Notes: a model not told the origin generated them from the letters alone. Counted from the stretch's first letter, positions 10,423 to 21,484 are shown. The stretch is 64,000 nucleotides of DNA from Heligmosomoides polygyrus polygyrus (GCA_947396885.1 OX377201.1:6992934-7056933), one strand, 5' to 3'. Translations and numbers: made by a program.

Positions 10423-10572
10423 CAATTCGAATGTGTACTTGCCAATATGAGGTGGCCAGTCGATGAAATATCAGTGTTCTGTCCTTCCGAGACAAGACGA
10501 ATACCAATTCATCGACATCGTAAGAGATGAAAGGCTTGGTTGATCTGGGCAGGAAATCCGAACCGAGAAATC
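10423..10572 (-). repeat. SINE-B, older copy, right part
   Basis: Continues the body of the copy begun at 10034 (GGTGGCCAGTCGATGAA, then GGCAGGAAATCCGAACC). It stops at the junction with the SINE-A at 10570, before the tRNA-like 5' end. Confidence 0.65.
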
Positions 10573-10858
10573 GGGATGAGCTGGCCGCTGATATCAGCAT
10601 GGAACCAACTAAGCTGATGGTCTTGATAGAAACGATTCAGATCAGCTTCTTTAAGCCTCAAGTGGCTGGTATCGAGGTCGTGAGCTGTGAGCAAACAGCG
10701 CCGGTGGTGTAATGGCGTAGAGCATTCCCGCCCGCTTAGAGGGAGGTGCGGGTTCGAGTTCCGCCTGGCGCTAGAAGTTTTGGTCGCAACAAAACATCGT
10801 TGACAGCTCACAACCTTGATATCAGCCACATGAGGCTTAAAGAAACTGATTTGGACCA
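10570..10858 (+). repeat. SINE-A, plus copy with inverted 5' segment
   Basis: The tRNA-like head (GCGCCGGTGGTGTAATGG, B box GGTTCGAGTTCC) and 3' flank are on plus from about 10694. The 120 bp upstream (CTGATATCAGCATGGAACC to CGAGGTCGTGAGCTGT) is the same family's end in reverse orientation, so the locus is a partial head-to-head dimer. Confidence 0.7.
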
Positions 10859-11195
10859 TTTTTGAGTGTCAAAAGAGGAAAATGCGTCATGCACTCGTTC
10901 AAAACCTCGCTTTTTCGATTTTTTTCGACTGATATCAGATCTTCTATTTGCATGGAGTTTCACATCTGTAAACGATGCGACAAAACCAATTGTGAACAAC
11001 ACACATGCACTCACTTTGACGCTTCATGTAAGCAGCATTTACAATATCAATCAAATAGAGATCTCGACGAGCATCTCGAGTGCATGGCGCGATCTTTATT
11101 TTGACGCACTGTATGATTGCTTAGGCTTTAAAGCAAAATTTAATTTATTATTTTTTCGAAAAGTACAGTTCTTATAAAATTATTAGGCTCATTCG

Positions 11196-11760
11196 GACGG
11201 CTATTGTTGAATGAAAATATGGCTCTCTTAAGAGACCAAGAACACAGTTCTAATTAGTTGGGGACCTGGAAACCAAAGTTGTATTCGAAGTGTGTAAGGA
11301 AACGAAAAATCCTCAAAATTCTAGCTGTTACGGTAGGCAAAAACGTTTCTCCTTTTTCTCCTCGTTCGTACAAGACCTAAACCCGGCGCAGGTACGGATC
11401 GCTGTTCACATAACTGCACATTTGTTCCCACGTGTCATGAATGTATGTGCATGTGTCTACGTGTGTGTATGTGTAGGTGTTTGTGAACGCTATCATTCAC
11501 CCAGACAAAGCATTAATTTTTGAAGTCCCCTCCTAGGAGCGGGATAACGGTATCCGGGAGCTATTGGTCGTCGCGGAAGTAATGGCGGATTTGAACCGCC
11601 ACATTCAATTTAGAATATCTCCGCTTTACACCAGTTTATGTCTTGGATTTCATAGCCGTAAAACTCACCATTTCGCACGGTATCAGAAAGAGCATGCAGA
11701 TTCTGATAATCATAATTGCAAGTATTGGAAAGGTTTCTGCCAACGCTGTCATTGAAATAT
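11196..11760. other. No gene recognised
   Basis: Contains a short GT-rich tract (about 11438-11490) and an isolated tRNA T-arm-like GGCGG-TTCAAAT-CCGCC on minus at about 11585-11603. There is no acceptor or anticodon partner, so no tRNA is called. Confidence 0.4.
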
Positions 11761-11762
11761 TA

Positions 11763-12636
11763 GGTTGGTGAAAAAGTCTTGCACCACAGCGTAATTTATT
11801 TCAAAATTTAATTGTTTCTTTTGTGGGCGACTTTAGTCTACAAAGTAGTTACCATGTACATCTACAACCTTCTTCCATCTGATAGGGAGATCACGAGACC
11901 TATTCTTCCAGAATGAAGTCAGCTGTGATTCGAAGAAGTGCTCTACCTCGGATTCCAGTTTGGTTCCGTCGTTGAAGCACATATCCGTCAGGTTTTGATT
12001 AAGAGCTCGAATGAGATAGTGGTCCGAGGACCTGGCGAATACGGTGCATGGGGCAGCACCTCCCACCGAAGTTCCTGCAACTTTTGGTGAAACGACTTTG
12101 CAATGTAGGGGCGAGCATTGTCGTGAAGAAGGTGAACATTCTTCCGCCCTTGCCGTTTCCGCGACATGACCTCGCTCAGCTTCTGCAGCTGTGTAGCTGT
12201 TACTGCAGTGCCGTCGGCAATGAGCTCATGATAGAGATTCCTCGAGAACCCCACCAACAGCACAGCATTACCTTCCTCTGGTGAATGTTCGCCTTGAGGT
12301 TGTAGTTCTCCATGAGGGAGCCACTGGGCCTTCCGAATATGGTTAACGAGGAAGACCCAGGATTCATCTCCCGTAACGACATTTCCGAGAAAGTGCTTAT
12401 TACGGAAAAGAACAAGGAGAGACTCAGCGATCGTCAGTCGCGAAGCCTTGTCGGAGTCATGGTGTTTGTCAGCCTTCACTACAGTCGTAGTATATGCCCT
12501 CAAAAGCAAATTGTCATCTATGCGAAATATTCTAGAATGTCTGTGCTACAACTACGTAGCACCAAACAATCCTTAGAAGTTCCCATTAAATTTTAAAAAA
12601 TTTCAAAATTTTTGGTGCAAGACTTTTTCATCAACC
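11763..12636 (-). mobile_element. Mariner, 5'-deleted derivative
   Basis: Near-perfect inverted ends (GGTTGGTGAAAAAGTCTTGC at 11763 and its complement, one difference, at 12636) are flanked by TA on both sides. At about 874 bp it is shorter than a complete mariner. The minus-strand transposase fragment starts in the middle: VVTGDESWVFLVNH, VHLLHDNARPYIAK and HAPYSP are in one frame (12509-11988). SSDHYLIRALNQN and SFWKNRSRDLPIRW are in another (12066-11833), so there is a frameshift near 12040. The DNA-binding half is absent. Confidence 0.78.
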
Positions 12637-12948
12637 TAATAGTTATAGATTTCCGTGTCCCAAAACAAGAAGGAAGAATTGAGGAAAAATCCAACAATTC
12701 CCATATTATCGTGTAGATCGTTAGTTACTTATGTTCTTTTTACCCTTTCAAAAGCAAATGTGAATGTTTGTTTTTTGATTGAGATTGAAGAAAGTAGTTC
12801 AACTTGTTTCACTGCATATTGATTTCACTAAAGCTCTCCATTCCATTTTCCTGTTCAAAATTAACTATGCCTGCTGCTGCTTCATTGTTATGTTTTTCTT
12901 AATTTGTAAGCCTGATACCTTCGTTTTTTATCGTGTATTTTCGACCGT

Positions 12949-13233
12949 GGGCGCGTGTAGCGCAGTCGGAGGAGGCGGCGGCTGTCGCGTGCACCCGATA
13001 CCAGGTTCCTGGTTCGGTTTTCCCGCCCAACCAAGCCTTCCATCCCTCCAGGGTCGGTGAATTGGTAACAGACTTGTCTGGGAAGGATGGAGCGCTGACT
13101 TGTCTATCAGGTGGCCTTCGCAAGTCTTTATATGGCCAAATACGCATTCATATCGCCTACACGACATCCCGTAGAAGTAGAATGCGTGGCGCATCCCAAA
13201 AGTGATTAAGTAACGCCGTCCTTTATCCTTTAT
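12949..13233 (+). repeat. SINE-B, full length
   Basis: The head has a perfect A-box match TAGCGCAGTCGG and a B box GGTTCGGTTTT; the tail is CCTTTATCC. Flanks TATTTTCGAC and TATTTTTGAC suggest a diverged target duplication. Confidence 0.78.
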
Positions 13234-13356
13234 TTTTGACTATACGTTTTCGTTTATGTCCTGGTGCACTAATACCTCCTGATTTTCTCAATTCTTTTTC
13301 CCATCTTCCAAGAAGCAGTTATATGGGTATCGACGAAGTCGACGGACCTACTATTA

Positions 13357-14634
13357 GGTTGTAAAGAATTAAATGGCACTGGCTCGCGCCATTTTTTGGC
13401 TCGTCTTTACGCGTTTGATCAAGAACAAATCGTAACATGTGGCACATCATTTAAAAGCGCAACATTTGCTCTACCGGTGAGTACCAAATTTTCTATGTAA
13501 AAGTGGGAAAACTTTAGAGTTTTGTTGACTTTTTTTGCAGATGGGCAAAAGGGTAATCCGAGGCATTTACTTGTATGAATTCAAGCTGGGCACTACAGCT
13601 AAGGAGGCGGACGAGAAGATCAACGCCGCATTCGGTCAAGGATGTTCCACAATTCGTACAGCGTATCGTTGGTATCAGAAGTTCCGAAATGGAGATGAGA
13701 GCTTGGAAGGACATGAAGGTCGTGGGAGGCATAGTGATGTTGATGAGGACAAGCTGAGAGATGTGGTAGGGGAGGATCCACACAAAGGTACCAGGGAGAT
13801 AGCGAAGGTTTTTGGCGTCAGTCACAACGCAGCTGCCCGGCATCTGAAGGAAATTGAAAAGACCAAAAAGCTGGAAAGATGGGTGCCTCACGAGCTGTCT
13901 GAGGAGCAAAGAAACCGACGATATGAGATCTCGTCCGCACTGCTTCTACGGAACGAAACGGACCAATTCCTTGATCGCATCGTAACCTGTGACGAGAAAT
14001 GGATAATGTACGACAACAGGCGACGATCGGCACAGTGGGTGGACAGCGATGAGAGCCCCAAGGTTTTTGCGAAGCCGGAATTGCACCGAAAGAAAGTAAT
14101 GGTGACAGTATGGTGGTGTTCGCTGGGAATTATTCACCACAGCTTCTTCCCTCCCGGTGAATCCATCACGGCAGAGAAGTACTGCATTGAAATTGAAGAA
14201 ATGATGAAAAAGTTGAAGGATATCCGGCCGGCCTTGGTAAACCGAAGGCGAGTTCTCCTTCTGCACGACAATGCTCGCCCCCCATGTAGCACGAATGACG
14301 TTGCAGAAATTGAATGAGCTGAGCATTGAAACTCTGCCACATCCTCCGTTTTCCCCCGACCTCTCCCCAACAGACTACCATCTCTTCAAGCATCTTGGCG
14401 ACTTCTTTGTAGGAAAAATATTCAAATACTAACAGGATGCCAAAGTGCCTTCGAAGATTTCGTCAATCCCAGAACTTCTGATTTTTATGCTACTGAGATA
14501 AAAAAGCTTGTGTCACGTTGGCAAAGATGTGTAGAATCAGATTGTTTTTATTTCGATTAATAAACTTTTCTACAAGCCGAGATATTAACTGTTTAAATTT
14601 AGAGTGGTTCAGTGCCATTTATTTCGTTACAACC
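13357..14634 (+). mobile_element. Mariner, full length, nearly intact
   Basis: Inverted ends of about 25 bp (GGTTGTAAAGAATTAAATGG and GGTTGTAACGAAATAAATGG when both are read inward) are flanked by TA at 13355-13356 and 14635-14636. The length of 1,278 bp is that of an autonomous mariner. It is the best preserved transposon in the window. Confidence 0.85.
13541..14560 (+). pseudogene. Mariner transposase with few lesions
   Basis: One frame runs from the ATG at 13541 for about 258 residues. The N-terminal helix-turn-helix reads EFKLGTTAKEADEKIN and YRWYQKFRNGDESLEG. A second DNA-binding helix lies in TREIAKVFGVSHNAAARHL, and WVPHELSEEQ is the conserved linker. TCDEKWIMYDN and LLLHDNARP supply the first two catalytic aspartates. 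An extra C in a six-C run at about 14277-14283 then shifts the frame. The next frame gives ETLPHPPFSPDLSPTDYHLF, which contains the third aspartate. A TAA after VGKIFKY (about 14432) and one more frame shift near 14445 precede a clean C-terminus (LVSRWQRCVESDCFYFD, stop at about 14560). The homopolymer lesion could be a sequencing error; the in-frame stop argues for real decay. Confidence 0.8.
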
Positions 14635-14876
14635 TAATAAGTTTGGTATCCGGTGTCGTTATTCTCGTGCGAGCTGAAGTGTTTGACGGGCCACTGCTCC
14701 TCTTCATCAGTCTGTCACTGTTCCAGCCAGTTCATAGCTGTTCCGTTATATTATAATTTATTTTTATTAATTTCATTTTCATACATGGAAATCCTGGCAA
14801 CAAGCAGCCAAACTAATTAAGAGAACCTATAATTTATTTACTTTTTTTCAGCATGTCTCGTCGTTACTCTTCAATA

Positions 14877-15139
14877 AAGGATAAGAATAAAGGACGGCGC
14901 TGCTCAATCCCTTCTGGGATGCGCCACGCATTTTATTTCTACAAGATGTAGTAGCGATTTGAATGTGTATTTGGTATACAACGACTTTTGGTGGCCAGAT
15001 GAACAAGTCAGCGCTTTATCCTCCCCAGACAAGTCCGGTACCAACCCCAGAGATACGGAATGCTTCGAAGGCCCGGGCGGGAAATCTGGGCCAGGAACCT
15101 GATAGCCGGCTCCTCCTCTGACTCCGCACCACGTGCTCC
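14877..15139 (-). repeat. SINE-B with 11-bp target duplication
   Basis: A diverged minus copy. ACTCTTCAATA stands at 14866-14876 and 15140-15150. Confidence 0.75.
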
Positions 15140-15150
15140 ACTCTTCAATA

Positions 15151-16432
15151 CTGAACTTAAAGTTTTCAGTTGTTGAGGTTTACACTTGTTCTCACGTTGT
15201 TCCTCTAACAAGCAAAGGGTCACAAGCGTATGTCTGAACGGGGAGAGCGAGTCATATAGGGAGAATCCCGCCTCCTCATTTAGTATAAAAATGTGTCTAT
15301 TTTTGCCAAGTCGTTAAACCCAAGGAGTCACAATGGGGTCCAATGGGGGTCCTTGACGTCGTACGTCACATCACGAGTTTGGGAGTCTTGTAAGTCCGCG
15401 GTGCCTCTACATGCAAGCGGCTCGGGGCGCAGTGGATAATGACGTTGCTTCATGCGAGGTAGAATCGGTTTTTTGCGCTGCGGCACTTTTACATTTCAAC
15501 TGATTGGTTGACATTTGAGTGATCCTAACGTCTACACTATTTTTGGACGTTTTTAGCGTAATTTTTCAGCTGTATGCTGTGGAGAGTAACTTTCTTACGT
15601 CTTATTTATTACTGACCGGTTTTTTAAGCAAAGTCAATGAGAAAGCTATTCAACATCACAAATGACATCTGGCCAATGACATCGGCTTCAGAGGTGAAAT
15701 TCAATTGAAGACGCATCCTTTCTTCTGAAGCAAGAGTTCCACCCGAAAACATATTATATTTCCACTGCTTGCTAGGCTTTCCACGTTTATCAGTTCATCT
15801 TGCGGATCCCAATCTTCTTCTTATTCTATCACTTCCAGCTGTTTGTCTTCGTCAGCTTCGAGTTGACGAGGTGCTCTAAGTCCTTGAGTATGCTGGCCAT
15901 CGTTCAGCTAGCTTGGTTTCTCCCTCGAAGGCTCCTTGTCTAAAGGTGAATCGCACTTCAGCGTGAGGCAACTGGATCCTACACGAACGACACTGAAGGT
16001 GTTAGGTTTTAGAAAACCTTCAGCAGACCTTTAATTTTAGGTGACAAGCAAAGATGAGGGAAAGAGTGTATCGATGACCGTTTAGGTCAGTTTGCTGGAT
16101 CCACAGACCTCGTTTCTCATTCGAACCACCTCGGACGTCACATTCTGGTCTCTCTTGAAAATCAGGGCAGGATGGTTTTTCCGAGGTCATAGGTCCATGG
16201 AGGGAAATATTCTGTGGGTATTTTTTCTATGCTGCCCGTATTGTGCTCAGTGCTGCTTCATCCATTTTGTACCTGTGTGTCACTGGTGTTGAACATTCTT
16301 AAATCATCATGTTGAATACCACAGCTTGCGGATGGAAAATTAGGCAAAAGCCTCTGAAAAACGTCAGAATCCTTCAAATCCAGTCAATCAGATAAAATGT
16401 GAAATTACAACAGCACAGCAGAATAGAACCTA
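15151..16432. other. 1.3 kb without recognisable feature
   Basis: No ORF with recognisable similarity, no terminal repeats and no SINE match were seen. Confidence 0.4.
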
Positions 16433-16703
16433 AAACGATTCAAATCAGTTTCATTAAGCCTCAAGTGGCTGGTATCGAGGTTGTGAGCTGTCATGTTCCA
16501 TGCTGATATCAGCGGCAGCTCATCCCGGATACGGGTGGGTGCTGATCGGTCCCACGAGGTGTGGATGTTGCGTTCGATCAAACGGCGCCGGTGGTGTAAT
16601 GGCGTAGAGCATTCCCGCCCGGTTAGAGGGAGGTGCGGGTTCGAGTCCCGCCTGGCGCTAGAAGTTTTGATCGCAACAAAACATCGTTATGACAGCTCAG
16701 AAC
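16433..16703 (+). repeat. SINE-A, plus copy with inverted 5' segment
   Basis: The first 60 bp (ATCAGTTTCATTAAGCCTCA to GTTGTGAGCTGTCA) is the family 3' end in reverse. The full plus-strand body, head (GTGGTGTAATGGCGTAGAGC) and B box GGTTCGAGTCC follow, ending at ATGACAGCTCA. The element therefore starts and ends with inverted copies of TGACAGCTCA. Confidence 0.72.
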
Positions 16704-17011
16704 CTAAAACCTCCCTCTCATGAAGGAACAAAGCCGGTTGGCCGCACGAGCATCGCGGGCGTACAAGATCCCCGAACTCGTGAGGCGCCGATTCCATTGT
16801 AACTTGAAGGTCCCCCTACTCCTTCGGTTTAACGAATTGTCACAAATGAAACACGTATTGATACTAATTAAGGTGTGCGGATTCTTCCTTTATGACTCGC
16901 TCCCTCCGTTCAGACATATGCTTCAGCCCCTTTCTTTGTAAGTATAGTAAGTGAGTGTCTGTAAGTATATTGTCTTATACCACGTAATAAATTGTTATTA
17001 TTATTATTATT

Positions 17012-17298
17012 GGGCGCGTGTAGCGCAGTCGGAGGACGCACCGACGGTCGCGTGCACCCGATACCAGGTTGCTGGTTCGGATTTCCCGCCCAGGCTAACC
17101 AAGCCTTCCATCCATCCGGGGTCGGTGAATTGGTACCAGACTTGTCTGGGCTGATAAAGCGCGGACTTGTTCATCGGCTGGCCACCGCAAGTCACTGTAT
17201 GGTCAAATACGCATTCATGTCGCCTCCACGACATCCCGTAGAAGTATAATAGAATGCGCTGGTGCATCCCAGCAGGGATTGATTAACGCCCTTTATCC

Positions 17299-17299
<1 letters not shown>
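17012..17299 (+). repeat. SINE-B, inserted in a (TTA)n tract
   Basis: The head has TAGCGCAGTCGG and GGTTCGGATTT; the tail is CCTTTATCC. TTATTATTATTATT-type sequence stands on both sides, so the target duplication cannot be measured. Confidence 0.75.
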
Positions 17300-17332
<33 letters not shown>

Positions 17333-17503
17333 AGTATACTGTGTCCATATTGTTTTCTATGCACACAATTGTGATACAAATATATAAAAAAATTGTTAAT
17401 CCATGCGCTTTGTGACAAAGAGCTGAAGAACAAAAAACTGGGGGAGGTGTTTCAGTTTCAACGTGTTTCAGCGGCTCAAATCCGACATTCTTTTTGGAAT
17501 AAA

Positions 17504-17789
17504 AGGATGAAAGACGGCGTTATTCAATACCCTTTGGGATGCGCCACGCATTCTACTTCTATGTCGTGGAGGCGAGATGGATGCGTATTTGGCCACACAA
17601 TGACTTGCGGTGGCCAGTCGATGAACAAGTCAGCGATTTATCCTTCCCAGACAAGTCTGGTACCAACTCACCGACCCCGGACTGATGGAAGGCTTGGTTG
17701 GCCTGGACGGGAAATCCGAACCGGGAACCTGGTATCGGGTGCAGGCTACAGCCGGCGCCTCCTCCGACTGCGCTCCACGCGCCCCTTTT
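17504..17789 (-). repeat. SINE-B with 16-bp target duplication
   Basis: A minus copy. TTCTTTTTGGAATAAA stands at 17488-17503 and 17790-17805. Confidence 0.85.
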
Positions 17790-18174
17790 TTCTTTTTGGA
17801 ATAAATAATTGAATTCTGAGACTGTTGAGATAATAAGGTCAAGCTCTAATTAAAAGTGTTCTCTAATGTTTGTGAAATAGGCTAAGCGAGTAAGCAATTT
17901 TTGTTCTGCACGAGGCTGTTAACATCAAGTAACAGTCTCGTGAATTTTCTAATTCAGTCAGGGTTGGCACTTTAACTTCAGATATTACGCATTAATTTGA
18001 AAATGTCCTTCTCATTTACTGCATTGTGCACTTCTATAGGAACGAAATTGGCGTTTGTTAAGAAAAGTTTCTGATAAATGGAATGACTAATGAGTGGTTG
18101 GCGCGAACTTCTATTATGAGTGAATACATAAATTTTGACTTTTTTAATTTGTTAATTTTTTGGTTGTTTGCTAG

Positions 18175-18385
18175 CACATTCAAGCCTTCCAATCCACTTG
18201 GCATTGGTCCAGACTAATCTGGGAAGTATAAAAACTTTCTTCTCCATCGACTGTCCTCCATATATTATCGTATAGGTGAAATACGCATTCAAATTACCTT
18301 CTCGATATCCCGTAGAAGTAGAATTCATGGCGCATTCCAAAGGCTCATTAACGTTGAGTTTCAGCCTTCACCCTTATCCTTTTAA
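18175..18385 (+). repeat. SINE-B, degenerate, head missing
   Basis: Body phrases (CAAGCCTTCCA, CTGGGAAG, AAATACGCATTCAAAT, CCCGTAGAAGTAGAAT, GGCGCATTCC) are in family order. The tRNA-like head is gone. Confidence 0.6.
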
Positions 18386-18429
18386 TGCTTTTCGTATGTG
18401 CATATACACGAAGTTCCTATGGAAGGATT

Positions 18430-18730
18430 GGGGCACGTGTGGGGCAGTCGGAGGAGGTGCCGCCTGTCGCGTTCACCTGATACCAGGTTTCTGGTTCGGA
18501 TTTCCCGAGCCAACGAGCCTTCTATTGCTCCGGGGTCGGTGAATTGGCACCTGACTTGTCTGGGCGACGACGACAGGAAAGCCCTAACTTGTTCATCGGC
18601 TGGCCACCGCAAGTCGTTGTATGGCCAAATACGCTTTCAAATCCTCCACGACATCCCGTAGAAGTATGTAGAATGCGTGGCGCATCCCAAAAGGGATTGA
18701 ATAACGCCTTCCTTTACCCATTTATCTTTT
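18430..18730 (+). repeat. SINE-B, full length, diverged
   Basis: The head GGGGCACGTGTGGGGCAGTC and B box GGTTCGGATTTCCC are present. The body is complete and the tail is TTTACCCATTTATC. Confidence 0.75.
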
Positions 18731-19236
18731 ATGAAGAGATCTAGGCTTCCGAGGCGACAGAACAGTGGTTTTATTACAGAAACTCAACATTCCATAAGTT
18801 TCTGAGGAGGAAGAAAATACATCAGCCTTGTTGTTCGCTCCATACCTATACCGCGGAAAAACCCCTCTCTAAACTAATCATCATAAGTTACGGTGACAGA
18901 CGGGTTCCGCGTGACCAAGAGCGTTCATCTTCGATTTTGACAAGTGTAAACTCCTAAAACGTTTTCTAAGTGTGACCTGATACCTAAAAAGTCCGGTACA
19001 CACTGTTCGGTGGTCTGTTATAGGCGTGGTTGTGCCGACTTTTTTGTAAAATAGGTCGATAACGACTGATACGAACAGTTGCGAGCAGTACCCTTTGTTC
19101 CAGGAACCACGTAGCTGTGGCCAACTGGGTGAACAAAAGAACAATTCGAATTGTATAGCTACTCATGTGGTTTCTGGAGAAGCCTTTCCGCACACACCTC
19201 GTTCATCTAATAATTTCTTCTTCGAACGTCTGCACT

Positions 19237-19460
19237 AACTTCTAAGGTACATGTCGCGTAGGTGGGCAGCATTGGTAGGTGGGAGTGCTCCAGCCAATAA
19301 TAACCAAACAGAGCACAGTTCGAAAACACATTCTAGACCACCGAGGTACCTACTGAATACGCCCTCTCTGAACGGCATGCCCATTCAATGCGGTCTGATT
19401 GGTTTAGGCGTTTCCACCGACCAATGCTGCTCACCTACGCGACATATACCACTTCTAACG
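19237..19460. repeat. MITE-like inverted repeat
   Basis: Arms 19237-19285 and 19411-19460 are inverted copies with few mismatches (core TGTCGCGTAGGTGGGCAGCA). About 125 bp separates them. No ORF is supported. Confidence 0.5.
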
Positions 19461-19521
19461 AGTTCCAATGATACTGAGCGTTTAATTACTTAACGTGGTT
19501 CGGAATGGCTTTCCTTACTTT

Positions 19522-19758
19522 GGGCACGTGTAGTGCAGTCGGTGGAGGTCGTGCCTGTCGCGTGCACCCGATACCAGGCTCCTGGTTCAAATTTCCCGCC
19601 AAGGCCAGCCAAGCCTTCATTCAATCGGGGTGGCGAATGAGTAGCAGACTAGTCTGTAAAGGATAAGGCGTTGTGCTGAGTTGTTCATCGGCTGGCCACC
19701 GTAAGTCACTTCATGCCTAAAACGCACTTACATCGCCTCCACGTCATCCCGTAGAAGT
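19522..19758 (+). repeat. SINE-B, 3' end replaced by a mariner
   Basis: The head and body are present to CGTAGAAGT, then the sequence switches to the mariner end GTTAGGTTGAGTC at 19759. Confidence 0.7.
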
Positions 19759-19762
19759 GTTA

Positions 19763-20125
19763 GGTTGAGTCATAAATTTTGCAACAAAATTTGACTTCCA
19801 GCGAAAATAAGATTATACCACAAAATAAAAATGATTGACTTAAACTAAGTAGTTGCCGTTGTTCTCAATTAGTTTCTTCCGCTTTTCATGCACTGATTGG
19901 GTTCCATCTCTGTAGAGTTTGGGCGGTTTCCACCTGAAGAAGTCGTGTACCACTGCCGCGACCTCATCGACGCCTGCCATGGAGGAAGTGATCCGTCGAT
20001 CGAAGCAGATGGCAGACAGACGGAACAGTGTCCAAAGTGTATGGTAGCTGCTTGATTTTGGTCCGGCCCAATTCCTAGATTTTTACCAGCGTCTGAAATG
20101 CCGCAAGCGGTCGGCTGCTGCCCTA
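19763..20125 (-). mobile_element. Mariner fragment (GGTTGAGTCATAAATTTT family)
   Basis: The left inverted end follows TA at 19761-19762. The rest matches the left part of the copies at 37482 and 57455 (for example GTAGTTGCCGTTGTTCTC and CAGCGTCTGAAATGCCG). It breaks off at 20125, just before the palindromic element. Only transposase C-terminal codons on minus would be present, and they are not open. Confidence 0.65.
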
Positions 20126-20131
20126 ATATTA

Positions 20132-21164
20132 GGTTGTCCCATAAGTCTCCGCCGTTTTTTTCAACGATTCATTGCAGATTTCGTTGGCGGTCTGTTGCGT
20201 AGTGCTATACAGCATTCAAAAGAGAATGATTTGCTCTATCAGAGCGTGTATTGCATTTCTTTTTTCATCATGAATTTTGTCAATTTTTAGGTCGTTTAAA
20301 TGAAAAGTGAAAAGTGAAAAGTAGCCATTTGCGCACTTGTTCTCCCCGCCTAGGTTTGTAATTTTTCGCGCAGTTTTTTACAGCATTTAGAAGAAATGTT
20401 CTGTTCTACAAGAATATGTGTTGGTCCTATTTTCTCACTTGTCCTTTATTGATTTTTAGGCCATCAAATTGGGACGTCCGAAGGAGGATGGTTGTTTTGC
20501 CGACAGCTCCTGCTCTGTGGTAGGACTTTTTGGGTCGGTGTTATATGTCATTCGCAAGAAAGTGTCTTGCTCTATAAGAATATGTGTCGCGTTTATTGAT
20601 TTCTACTGAATGTCAACAAAATGCCAAAAAGAGAAAAATCGTCTTCACCAACAACTCCTTCTCCTTCTTCAGTTGTTGATATTCGACAGAAATCAGCGGG
20701 AGCCAATAAACGCGACACAAATTCTTACTGAGCAAGACATCCTCTTCCAAACGACATATGACAACAAGCAAAAAAGTCCAACCACAGAACCGGAGTTTTG
20801 GTCAAAATTCGGACGGAAAAGTCGGAATTCCCAATTTGATGGACTAAAAATCAATAAGGGGCAAGTGAGAAAATAGGACCAACACATATTCTTGTAGTAC
20901 AGAACATTGTCTTTCAAATGCTATAAAAAACTGCGCAAAAATTACAAACCTAAGCGGAGAGAACAAGTGCGCAAATGGCTACTTTTTCACTTTTCACTTC
21001 AACGACCTAAAAATTGACAAAGTTCATAATGAAAAAAGAAATGCACAACACGGTCTGATAGAACTATTCATTCTCTTTCGAAAGCTATGCAGCGCTATGT
21101 AAGAGACCGCCGGCGAAATCTGCAGTGAATCGTTGAAAAAACGGCGGGGACTTATGGGACAACC
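20132..21164. mobile_element. Giant foldback element, 1,033-bp near-complete palindrome
   Basis: Left arm 20132-20614 and right arm 20685-21164 are inverted copies over almost their whole length, leaving a loop of about 70 bp. The outer ends read GGTTGTCCCATAAGTCTCCG on both strands (one difference), and TA flanks both sides (20130-20131 and 21165-21166). This is mariner-type terminal sequence and target choice, but the inverted repeats are about 480 bp rather than about 25 bp. No transposase ORF is present. It is a non-autonomous foldback, presumably moved by a mariner transposase that recognises the outer ends; that is inference. Confidence 0.85.
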
Positions 21165-21484
21165 TAATATTTTAAGATGCCTTGTCGATGATGATACTGA
21201 ATTCCATACCTGTTTTATTGCACACCCTGTAGATAATTTGCTGCTGAAGGTTTGCTTATTTTTCTGTGTTTGTTGATGTTGAATTGATTATTGTACATTG
21301 AAGTGTCGCACTCCATTTCCTGAACTTTAGCTGAAGCGTATTAGGTTTTCTTAATTTTTTCGCTTGAAACAAAGGTTTGTAACTATTTGTATTTTTACAA
21401 AATTTAATGAATTGCTGGAAATTTAACGATAATTTTCCGGTAAAGAATTTGACGCACAGAATTTTTTATGTACCACTTATCCGG

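Larger units (their letters stand above)
9553..11195. mobile_element. Long inverted-repeat element, family E (copy 2, loaded with SINEs)
   Basis: The left end CACGTTAAATTGGACACTCT and the following 240 bp match 1371-1620. The right part (about 10880-11170, with TGCACTCG, GTAAGCAG and GGCGCGATC motifs) matches 1975-2250. About 1 kb of SINE-A and SINE-B sequence interrupts the centre; GACCATTTTTGAG stands on both sides of that cluster (about 9821 and 10854). The far right terminal repeat seen in copy 1 is not clear here. Confidence 0.5.

Noticed and set aside
11575..11610. tRNA T-arm on minus (GGCGG-TTCAAAT-CCGCC)
   Set aside because: There is no matching acceptor 5' strand, D-arm or anticodon arm within 90 bp.
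15425..15475. Possible tRNA-like sequence (GGGGCGCAGTGGATAATGAC)
   Set aside because: Resembles an A-box arm, but the expected T-arm is too diverged to support a call.
16575..16665. SINE-A heads as functional Gly-tRNA genes
   Set aside because: A and B box-like motifs are present, but the same 300-bp context is repeated at seven loci with variable anticodon-arm sequence. This indicates a dispersed repeat.
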